A DNA stretch of 64,000 nucleotides from Burkholderiales bacterium. GTDB lineage: Bacteria; Pseudomonadota; Gammaproteobacteria; Burkholderiales; SG8-41. Shown in pieces: positions 26,064-33,278 of this stretch. Under the pieces are notes generated by a model. The model saw nothing but the letters and a program-made list of their open reading frames with translations. It made no database searches and had not been told where the DNA came from. The position numbers were made by a program, and so were the translations under genes. The stretch is from NCBI GenBank assembly GCA_019634975.1, contig JAHCAI010000009.1, forward strand, positions 62,001 to 126,000, written 5' to 3'. How positions within the stretch are numbered: position 1 is the first letter of the stretch; the number at the start of each line of letters is the position of its first letter.

Positions 26064-26378
26064 TTACTTCTTCGCGCTGTCGATCCGGGCCCGTTCCTCT
26101 GCCGTCAGGATCACCAGGCGCAGCACCTCGCCGTTGCGGTCGAGCTGGTACAGCACCTCGGAGCCGGGCGGCAGCTGGTTGTGGGTGATCGACCGGTTGT
26201 TGGCATCGATGATGACGCCGCCGGGGGCAAGCCGCCGGACTTCATTGCCGAGCTGCACCAGGGGCAGCATCTGCCGCTCGCCGGTGGTGGCCCTCTTGGC
26301 TTCGGCCGGCAACGCACGCTGTGCCCAGGCCGCTCCGGAGAAAGCCAGAAAAGCCAATAAAAGCATTAACTTACGCAT
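26064..26378 (-). CDS. small periplasmic protein of unknown function
   Basis: 104 aa. Signal peptide MRKLMLLLAFLAFSGAAWAQ, then a mixed alpha/beta stretch (RRLAPGGVIIDANNRSITHNQLPPGSEVLYQLDRNG). Ends 3 bp before miaB and is probably cotranscribed with it. I do not recognise a domain. Conserved signal and good ribosome-side sequence suggest a real secreted protein. Confidence 0.7.
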   Translation of the reverse strand: MRKLMLLLAFLAFSGAAWAQRALPAEAKRATTGERQMLPLVQLGNEVRRLAPGGVIIDANNRSITHNQLPPGSEVLYQLDRNGEVLRLVILTAEERARIDSAKK

Positions 26379-26440
26379 CGGCCCAAGATAACACGGCAGG
26401 TCACGCCCGGCAAACCCGGTGGCGGACAGAGAAAAAGAAG

Positions 26441-26516
26441 TGGTGGCGAGTCAGGGATTTGAACCCCGGACCAATGGATTATGATTCCACTGCTCTAACC
26501 ACTGAGCTAACTCGCC
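26441..26516 (-). tRNA. tRNA with CAU anticodon (Met or lysidine-Ile2)
   Basis: 76 nt with encoded CCA. The acceptor stem GGCGAGT/ACTCGCC pairs fully, the T arm has GGTTCAAATCC, and the D arm AGCTCAGTGGTTAGAGC is standard. Anticodon CAU is at 26481-26483 in loop ATCATAA, so it is either elongator tRNA-Met or tRNA-Ile2 (CAU made to read AUA by TilS). It lacks the initiator features. The variable region TTGGTC looks more like the Ile2 type; I lean slightly that way. Confidence 0.95.
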
Positions 26517-26530
26517 ACGAGAGGGGGCGC

Positions 26531-26559
26531 AGTCTAAATAGCAGGGTTATGCTTGTCAA
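26531..26559 (-). promoter_or_regulatory. promoter of the CAU tRNA
   Basis: Minus strand: consensus TTGACA (26559-26554), 17-nt spacer, TAGACT (26536-26531), about 14 bp before the tRNA 5' end. Confidence 0.75.
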
Positions 26560-26645
26560 GCCGCCGCAGGAGGCCATTGCATTGATTTTCCTGCGAAATC
26601 CGTGACTTGGCCATTACTGCTGCAGACTCTTCCGGAATGCCGCGC

Positions 26646-27860
26646 ATGAAATCCGCATCCCGTCCATCGCAACCGCCGTCGTCGCCGGTAACCGCGCGCC
26701 ATGAGGTCGTGGTCGTCGGCGGAGGGCTGGTTGGCGCCAGCCTCGCGCTCGCGCTGGACCAGGCGGGGCTGTCGGTGGCATTGGTCGAGCCACGTCCGGC
26801 GCAACCCGCCGCCTCCGGGGAGGCCTGGGACAGCCGGGTTTATGCCATCAGTCCGGGCAATGCCGGATTCCTCGATCGGCTTGGAGTCTGGCGGCGTCTC
26901 GACCCGCAGCGTGTGCAGCCGGTGGCGTCGATGCTGATTTACGGCGATCGCGCGCAGGGACGGCTTTCATTCAGCGCCTACGATGCGGGCTTGCGTGAAC
27001 TGGCGCATATCGTCGAAAGCGGCGCCTTGCAGCAGGCGCTCAACGAGGCGATCGCCGATTGCGGCCGCCTGCGGCTGCTGTGTCCGGCCCGGACTTCTGC
27101 GCTGGAGATCGGGGAGCGCGCAGCCCGGCTGGATCTCGACGACGGCCGTAGCATCGAAGCGGAACTGGTCGTCGGCACCGACGGCGGTGATTCCTGGGTT
27201 CGCCAGGCGGCGGGGATCACCGCGCAGGTCAGCGACTACGGTCAGACCGGCGTGGTTGCAAATTTCGAAACCGCGCTGCCGCATCGCGGTGCGGCGCTGC
27301 AGTGGTTTCGTGCCGACGGCGTACTGGCGCTGTTGCCCTTGCCCGGCCGGCGCGTGTCGATGGTGTGGTCGACCGCGCTGGAACATGCACAGCTGCTGCT
27401 GGCGCTCGATGCCCGGGCGCTGGCGGAAACGGTATCGGCTGCCAGCGCGGGGGCGCTGGGTGCGCTGCGGCTGATCACCCCGCCGGCCGGATTTCCGCTG
27501 CGTCTCGCGCATGTGCCCAGACTCGTTGCGCCGCGCGTTGCGCTGGCCGGTGACGCCGCGCACCATGTGCACCCCCTCGCCGGCCAGGGCGTTAATCTGG
27601 GTTTCCGGGATGTGCGTGAGCTCGCTTCGGTGCTGGCAGCGCGCGCGCCGGGCCAGGATTGCGGCGACCGGCAGCTGCTGCGGCGTTACGAACGGGCGCG
27701 GCGCGAGGATATCGCCACCATGGAATTCGGCACCGACGGATTGCAGAAACTTTTCGCGGCGAACCCGGTCTGGATATCCGGCATGCGCAATTCCGGCATG
27801 GCGGCGGTGGATCGCCTGCCGCTCCTGAAAAATCTGCTTATCCGTCACGCGGCGGCCTGA
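26646..27860 (+). CDS. UbiH/UbiF/COQ6-family FAD monooxygenase
   Basis: 404 aa from ATG 26646. FAD site VVVVGGGLVGASLALALDQAG near residue 20; second flavin motif ALAGDAAHHVHPLAGQGVNLG near residue 300. Family members hydroxylate the aromatic ring of ubiquinone precursors. The window also carries coq7, another ring hydroxylase, so a role in ubiquinone synthesis is likely, but which position it modifies cannot be read. Two upstream ATGs (26637, 26607) are alternatives; GGAA 8 nt before 26646 favours it. dsbC follows. Confidence 0.85.
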   Translation: MKSASRPSQPPSSPVTARHEVVVVGGGLVGASLALALDQAGLSVALVEPRPAQPAASGEAWDSRVYAISPGNAGFLDRLGVWRRLDPQRVQPVASMLIYGDRAQGRLSFSAYDAGLRELAHIVESGALQQALNEAIADCGRLRLLCPARTSALEIGERAARLDLDDGRSIEAELVVGTDGGDSWVRQAAGITAQVSDYGQTGVVANFETALPHRGAALQWFRADGVLALLPLPGRRVSMVWSTALEHAQLLLALDARALAETVSAASAGALGALRLITPPAGFPLRLAHVPRLVAPRVALAGDAAHHVHPLAGQGVNLGFRDVRELASVLAARAPGQDCGDRQLLRRYERARREDIATMEFGTDGLQKLFAANPVWISGMRNSGMAAVDRLPLLKNLLIRHAAA

Positions 27861-27914
27861 GTGCCGCGCCGGCCGTCATTAACAATCAAGGGCAGTCCGC
27901 CCGGGGAATACGAC

Positions 27915-28625
27915 ATGTTCAAACAATCCGTTTTTGCTCTCTGTGCCGTGCTGCTGGGTGCCTTTCCGGCGCTGGCCAGCGAGGCGAATGTGCGCAAGGC
28001 TTTCGAGGCGCGCTTTCCGTCGATGAAAATCGAGAGCATCACCCGCATGCCTTTCCCGGGACTTTACGAAGTCGTGTTCGACGGCCAGGTGGTCTATACC
28101 GACGAAAAGCTCACCTACCTGATGAGCGGCAACCTGTTCGACCTGCGCAGCTCCCAGGAACGCAATCTGACCCGCGAACGGCGCGACCAGATAGCCTCCG
28201 GCGCGCTGGTCAAGGCGCAGGGTAACGCCATCAAGCGGGTGAAGGGCAACGGCAAACGGGTGGTTTACACCTTCGAGGACCCGAACTGCGGCTACTGCAA
28301 GGAGCTGCAGAAGGAGTTCAACAAGATGACGGACATCACGGTCTACACTTTCCTGTTGCCCATCCTGTCGCCGGATTCCGCCGAAAAATCCAAGGCGGTT
28401 TGGTGCGCCAAGGATCGCGGCAAGGCCTGGGATGACCTGATGAACAAAGCCGCGCTGCCAGCCAACGCGGTGAAGACCTGTGCGACGCCGCTGGAGGAAA
28501 ATCAGCAGCTGGCGCAGCGTTTCGGCGTGCGCGGCACCCCGGCGGTGTTCCTGGCGAACGGCCAGCAGGTGGGCGGTTACCTGCCCGCCGAGAAGCTGGA
28601 ACAGGCCTTCGGCTCGGTGCGGTAA
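27915..28625 (+). CDS. dsbC: periplasmic disulfide isomerase DsbC
   Basis: 236 aa. Signal peptide MFKQSVFALCAVLLGAFPALA, an N-terminal dimerisation domain, then a thioredoxin fold with active site C125-G-Y-C128 (PNCGYCKEL) and the cis-Pro loop GTPAVF. Corrects wrong disulfide bonds in the periplasm, kept reduced by DsbD. A second cysteine pair (WCAKDRG and KTCATP) matches the structural disulfide of E. coli DsbC. Start ATG 27915 follows GGGGA. Confidence 0.95.
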   Translation: MFKQSVFALCAVLLGAFPALASEANVRKAFEARFPSMKIESITRMPFPGLYEVVFDGQVVYTDEKLTYLMSGNLFDLRSSQERNLTRERRDQIASGALVKAQGNAIKRVKGNGKRVVYTFEDPNCGYCKELQKEFNKMTDITVYTFLLPILSPDSAEKSKAVWCAKDRGKAWDDLMNKAALPANAVKTCATPLEENQQLAQRFGVRGTPAVFLANGQQVGGYLPAEKLEQAFGSVR

Positions 28626-28652
28626 AAACGCTGCGGCATCGGCGGACTGCGG

Positions 28653-29216
28653 ATGGTCGCCGCATCCCGTCCAAACCGCCGGCTGGGCCTGGCGCTCGCG
28701 TTTTCCCTGTCCGCCCATGCGCTGATTGCCGCCCGCTGGGACGATTTTCAGGGCGACCGCGTCCTGCCGGTGTGGAGGGTCGAGGCGCGGCTCGAGGCGC
28801 CCTCGGCCGCGCCCGCTGTCCCGGAGCCTGCTCAGCCCGTCACGCCGGAGGTCCTGGCTGGCGCGCGCAATGTCAGCTCTACCCCTGTCCAAACCGCAGC
28901 GGGCAGAGCGGAATCCTCCGCCGCGGAGCCCTTGCCGGGCGCCGGTGGGGACCGGCACTTCTATTCGGCGCGCGAACTCGACCAGTATCCGGAACCATTG
29001 GACCCGGGAAAGCTGATGGCGACCGCTGCAGCGGACGGTGTGCGGGTCTGGGTCAGCATCGACCGCGAAGGCATCGTGCAGCAGGTGGTGGCCGTCGATG
29101 CCGGCCACGCCGTCGACGCCGCGCGCGAGCGCCTGCTGGCCATGCGCTTTGTCCCCGCCCGCAGGGCCGGACTGCCGGTGAACAGCCGGGTGCTGATGGA
29201 GTTGCCCGGCCGCTGA
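28653..29216 (+). CDS. TonB-like C-terminal domain protein
   Basis: 187 aa. One N-terminal membrane segment (LGLALAFSLSAHALIAA), a proline/alanine-rich linker, and a C-terminal domain (RVWVSIDREGIVQQVVAVDAGHAVDAARERLLAMRF) with the TonB_C/energy-transducer fold. No ExbB/ExbD genes lie here and the protein is short, so whether it powers a receptor is unclear. Downstream of dsbC, 27 bp apart. Confidence 0.7.
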   Translation: MVAASRPNRRLGLALAFSLSAHALIAARWDDFQGDRVLPVWRVEARLEAPSAAPAVPEPAQPVTPEVLAGARNVSSTPVQTAAGRAESSAAEPLPGAGGDRHFYSARELDQYPEPLDPGKLMATAAADGVRVWVSIDREGIVQQVVAVDAGHAVDAARERLLAMRFVPARRAGLPVNSRVLMELPGR

Positions 29217-29382
29217 CGGTTCCCGGTGCGGGCTGCATCCGCGATAGGGGTGCTTTGGAGTAAAATCGGGCGCTCCCGAACCCTCTCCGGTTGTCCAGCA
29301 AAGCGCCGCATGAAATCCGCGATTGCTTTTCCCCGCACGGTCGCAGGCGCCGGTGTCGCACACCGGCGGCGGGTGGCCTGAC

Positions 29383-30150
29383 ATGCGCCTGCGCGTCCTC
29401 GGTTGTTCCGGCAGCATTGGCGGCCAGCAGCACCGCACCACGTCCTTCCTGGTCGACCAGGACATCCTGATCGACGCCGGCACCGGTGTCGGCGAGCTGT
29501 CGCTGTCGGAGCTCTCGCTGATCGATCATATTTTTGTTACCCATTCGCACCTCGACCATGTCGATTCCATCGCCTTTTTCCTCGATTCGGTGGGGGCACT
29601 GCGGCCGAAGCCGGTGACGGTGTATGCGACGGGTCCGACGATCGGGATCCTCAAGAAGAATCTGTTCAACTGGGATATCTGGCCCGATTTCACCCAGATC
29701 CCCACGCCCGATGCGCCGTTCATGCGCTACCAGGAGATCGAGGTCGGCAGCGTGATCGAACTCAACGGGCGGAAGATCACCGCGCTGCCGGCGATACACA
29801 CGGTGCCGGCGGTCGGCTACCTGCTCGACAGCGGCAGGAGCAGCCTCGCTTTCAGCGGCGACACCGGGCCCAATGACGGCTTGTGGGACATCGTCAACCG
29901 CACCGAGAACCTGAAATACCTGATCATCGAAACCGCGTTTTCGGACAAGGACCGCCGCCTCGCGGAACTGGCGCGGCACCTCTGTCCGTCGATGCTGGGA
30001 GAAGAGCTGGCCAAGCTGCAGCGGCCGGCCGAGGTTTATATCACCCACCTCAAGCCCAGCGAGATCGAGCTGACGATGCAGGAAATCGAGGAGCTGGCCG
30101 TGCCTCACCCGCCGCGGCTGCTGCAGAACAACCACGTATTCGAATTTTGA
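29383..30150 (+). CDS. class II cyclic-nucleotide phosphodiesterase (metallo-beta-lactamase fold)
   Basis: 255 aa. The metal site THSHLDHVDS (HxHxDH) and later SGDTGPNDG are those of the class II 3',5'-cyclic-nucleotide phosphodiesterases (CpdP/PF02112 type), which hydrolyse cAMP. Start ATG 29383 is chosen because the beta-strand RLRVLGCSGS begins the fold; an upstream start at 29323 is possible. No signal peptide is evident. First gene of an operon that ends with a class III adenylate cyclase, so it probably removes the cAMP that the cyclase makes. Confidence 0.8.
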   Translation: MRLRVLGCSGSIGGQQHRTTSFLVDQDILIDAGTGVGELSLSELSLIDHIFVTHSHLDHVDSIAFFLDSVGALRPKPVTVYATGPTIGILKKNLFNWDIWPDFTQIPTPDAPFMRYQEIEVGSVIELNGRKITALPAIHTVPAVGYLLDSGRSSLAFSGDTGPNDGLWDIVNRTENLKYLIIETAFSDKDRRLAELARHLCPSMLGEELAKLQRPAEVYITHLKPSEIELTMQEIEELAVPHPPRLLQNNHVFEF

Positions 30151-30243
30151 TCCGGCGGGGGCGCTTGCGCCTGCCAACGCCCGGACGGAGAATCCAGCAG
30201 GGACTGCCGGCGGGGCCGGCGGCCGCGGACTGATTCCAAAAAC

Positions 30244-31506
30244 ATGAAAAAAGAAGTCCCAGTAGAGCAACTCGAATTCGGCGTGTTCATCTCCGAACTC
30301 GACCGGCCATGGACGGAAACGCCGTTCATGTACCAGGGCTTCGTACTGAACAACGAGAAGCAGCTGGAAGCGCTCAAGAAGTACTGCAAGAAGGTCACCA
30401 TCGACCTCGACAAAGGCCCCGATCTTCCCGACCGCAGCGCGCTACTGACCAGCCGTACCGGGGAGCCGCCGCTGCCCTCAGCCCGCCCGCGCGTCGCGGA
30501 GCCGCTGGGCCCCAGCGTGCTGACCTCGATCAAGCACAAGGTGGTCTACCACGAGCAGTCCACGGTGGACGAGGAACTGCCGGTCGCGCGCACGGCGCAG
30601 CGCCAGACCGAGGTGGTGCTCAGGGACATCATGAGCCAGGTCGAGGCCGGCAAGGCCCTCGACGCCCCGCGGGTTCAGGAAGCCGTGACCAGCATGACGG
30701 ACAGCGTGGTGCGCAATCCGGATGCGATGATGCTGCTCGCGAAGCTGAAGGAAAAGGGCGGGCACACGCTCGACAGGGCTTTTGGCGTGTCGATCTACAT
30801 GCTGACCTTCGGGCGCTTCCTGCAGCTGCCGCGCGAGCAGCTCGACCTGCTCGGCATGCTCGGGTTGCTTCAGGATGTCGGCATGACGGCGGTGCCGGAG
30901 GAGGTTGTTGAGAAAAAGGGCGTGCTGTCCAAGCCCGAACTGATGGTCTGCCGCAGCCACATCGCGCACTCGGTGGCGATCCTGAAGGACACGCCGGGCC
31001 TGCCCCCCGAGCTGCCGGAGCTGGCCGCGCTCCACCACGAGCGTTACGATGGCAGCGGTTATCCCAAGGGACTGAAAGGTGACCAGATCGGCCTCTTCGG
31101 CTCGATCGCGGGCCTGGTCGACTGCTTTGACGCGATGACGCACTCGCGGCCCTACGCCGAGGTGTATTCGCCGTCGAACGCGCTGAATTACCTCTACAAC
31201 AAGCGCAACGAGCTGTTCGACGGGCCGCTGGTCGAGCAGTTCGTGCAGTGCATCGGCATTTTCCCGGTGGGCGCCCTTGTCGAGCTGAACTCCGGCGAGA
31301 TCGGCATCGTGATCGCGCAGAACCTGGTCAGGAGGCTGCTGCCCAAGGTGATGGTCGTGCTCGACGCCAAGGGTGTGCCCAAGCGCCCGCAGCTGATACT
31401 CGATCTCGCGCAGGAGCCGAAGGCGGCCCCCGGCGTGCCTTACCGCATCAAACGCACCCTGGAGCAGGGCAGTGTCCCCATTGATCCCTCCGAATTCTTC
31501 CTCTGA
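30244..31506 (+). CDS. HD-GYP protein with DUF3391 and a lost HD histidine
   Basis: 420 aa. Residues 1-110 are a DUF3391 domain (VPVEQLEFGVFISELDRPW). The HD-GYP domain follows (about 150-330). G272-Y273-P274 (ERYDGSGYPKGL), HIAHSVAIL and VDCFDAMTHSRPY are all kept, but the HD doublet reads Q210-D211 (LGLLQDVGM) where active enzymes have HD. That histidine binds the metal, so hydrolysis of c-di-GMP is likely impaired and the protein may bind or regulate instead. It overlaps the next gene by 35 bp, an unusual amount. Confidence 0.85.
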   Translation: MKKEVPVEQLEFGVFISELDRPWTETPFMYQGFVLNNEKQLEALKKYCKKVTIDLDKGPDLPDRSALLTSRTGEPPLPSARPRVAEPLGPSVLTSIKHKVVYHEQSTVDEELPVARTAQRQTEVVLRDIMSQVEAGKALDAPRVQEAVTSMTDSVVRNPDAMMLLAKLKEKGGHTLDRAFGVSIYMLTFGRFLQLPREQLDLLGMLGLLQDVGMTAVPEEVVEKKGVLSKPELMVCRSHIAHSVAILKDTPGLPPELPELAALHHERYDGSGYPKGLKGDQIGLFGSIAGLVDCFDAMTHSRPYAEVYSPSNALNYLYNKRNELFDGPLVEQFVQCIGIFPVGALVELNSGEIGIVIAQNLVRRLLPKVMVVLDAKGVPKRPQLILDLAQEPKAAPGVPYRIKRTLEQGSVPIDPSEFFL

Positions 31507-33256
31507 ATCCGCCGACGGCGCAGCCGACCCGGGCGTTGGCCTTGCGGCGCTGACGGCGCGACTTGCGGAGGAGTTCAATGTGGGACCGGAGACGCTGCAC
31601 CGGGTGGCATCGGCCTTCCGCGAGGTGCGTGATCGCGCGCCAGACCTGTTCGTGCCGGTTGCCGGCGCTCTGGCCGCTGCATTTGCCGCGCAGGCCGTAT
31701 CGGGGGGCGCGGATGTGGCGGCGGTGCACGCCGCGCTCGGCGAGTGGGCGCTCGACGCGGAGGAAGAGCCGCTCGAACGCATGCGCCGCGACTGCCAGCG
31801 TTTCCAGGATGCGATGACGCGCGGCGTGCTGCGGCTCCATGCGGGGTCGGCTGACGAATGCACGGAGACCCTGCTGGCGCTGCAGCGCTTCAATTTCCTG
31901 CAGCTCGCGCTGCTGGCTTCCCTTGCAACACGCAGCCAGGAGGAAGGCGGTGTCGTACGCACGCTGCCGACGCCGGAGTACGCGGCGTTCATGGAGATTT
32001 TCAGGACCACGATCGAGAGCCATCGCCAGGACGGCAGGCAGCTTGCGCTGCTGCTGCTGCAGGTCGGCAAAGTCGAGCAGATCGACCGCCAGCTTGGCCT
32101 GCAGAAGGGCGAGGCCTTCATGCTGCGCCTGACGCGGCGCCTGCGCGAGGGCGTGTTGCGCAAGCAGGACCAGCTGGGCCGCGTGAGCCGCGACCAGTTT
32201 GCCTGCCTGCTGCCGCGCATTGCCGGCGAGGGGGTCGCGATCCTCGCAGCCAACAAGGTGCTGGGTGCGCTGGAGGCGCCGATCCCGATCGGCGACCGCA
32301 TATTCGATACTGATGCGGTGATCGGCATCGCGGTTTACCCGGAGCACGGCGAGGATCCCCAGACGCTGGTGCGCAACGCCAAGCTCGCGGCCCGCGTCGC
32401 GCGCGAGGGGGCCGAGCGCAGCGCCGTCTACAACGCGCTGCACGGCGAAAGCGAGGAGCGCCAGCTGCGCTACGAGACGCGGCTGCGCCACGCACTGGAG
32501 CAGAACACGCTGGGCCTGGTGTTCGAGCCGCAGCTCGATGCCCACACCGGGCGCATCGGCGGACTCGAGTGCGGCCTGCGCTGGCAGGACGCGGAGCTGG
32601 GCGAGGTGCCGGAGGTGGAGGCGCTTGCCACCGCGGAGCGTGCCGGGCTGGTGCGTGAAGTCACCTGGTGGCTGTTCAACAACGCGCTGCGCCAGAGCGC
32701 CGGGTTCGCGAAGGCGGGGCTGGAATGCAAGCTGGGGCTCAGGGTGTCGGCCAGCGGCCTGCTGCAGCCGGACTTTCCGGAGTTCGTCGACCGCGCGCTG
32801 CGTACCTGGGGCGTGCCGCCGGGGCGCCTGGTGATCGGCGTGCACGAGTCGGCGATTGCCGGCGACCTCGCCCAGGTGCGAGACCTTTTTGGCCGCCTCA
32901 AGCGCCTCGGCCTGAGACTGGGCATCGCCGGGTTTGCCACCGGCGCCTCGTCGCTGGGCAACCTTGCCCAGCTGCCTTTCGACGAAATGCAGCTGAGCGC
33001 CGCGTTCGTGCATGACATGCAGCGCTCGCCCCTGCACGGAAAAATAGTCCGCTCGCTGGTCCGCCTTGCCCGGGATTTCGGCCTGCGGGTGACCGCCGAA
33101 GGTGTCGCCGACGGGGAGACCGTCGTTGCGCTGCTGGCGCTGGGCTGCGAGCGCGTGCAGGGGCCGCACGTCAGTCCGCCGCTGACCGCCGAGGACATCA
33201 TGATCTTCGAGCGCAGCGGGGCGGGGCTCGCGAAACTGCGGCTCTCCGATCTCTGA
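31472..33256 (+). CDS. degenerate GGDEF-EAL protein
   Basis: 594 aa from a GTG inside the preceding gene. Residues 1-165 are helical of unknown type. Then a GGDEF domain whose signature is S239-R240-D241-Q242-F243, and an EAL domain whose signature is E366-C367-G368 (GLECGLRW). Other EAL metal residues are lost too: VHES for the usual ITES and GFATGAS for DFGTGYS. The segment AEGVADGETVVALL is kept. Neither synthesis nor breakdown of c-di-GMP should be possible; such proteins act as receptors or scaffolds. No later in-frame Met rescues a shorter start, so the GTG overlap is probably real. Confidence 0.85.
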   Translation: MSPLIPPNSSSESADGAADPGVGLAALTARLAEEFNVGPETLHRVASAFREVRDRAPDLFVPVAGALAAAFAAQAVSGGADVAAVHAALGEWALDAEEEPLERMRRDCQRFQDAMTRGVLRLHAGSADECTETLLALQRFNFLQLALLASLATRSQEEGGVVRTLPTPEYAAFMEIFRTTIESHRQDGRQLALLLLQVGKVEQIDRQLGLQKGEAFMLRLTRRLREGVLRKQDQLGRVSRDQFACLLPRIAGEGVAILAANKVLGALEAPIPIGDRIFDTDAVIGIAVYPEHGEDPQTLVRNAKLAARVAREGAERSAVYNALHGESEERQLRYETRLRHALEQNTLGLVFEPQLDAHTGRIGGLECGLRWQDAELGEVPEVEALATAERAGLVREVTWWLFNNALRQSAGFAKAGLECKLGLRVSASGLLQPDFPEFVDRALRTWGVPPGRLVIGVHESAIAGDLAQVRDLFGRLKRLGLRLGIAGFATGASSLGNLAQLPFDEMQLSAAFVHDMQRSPLHGKIVRSLVRLARDFGLRVTAEGVADGETVVALLALGCERVQGPHVSPPLTAEDIMIFERSGAGLAKLRLSDL

Positions 33257-33278
33257 GCCGGACAACGGTGCGGCGGAC

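Noticed and set aside
24762..26360. 532-codon plus-strand frame opposite miaB
   Set aside because: The minus strand is a full MiaB with all cysteines.
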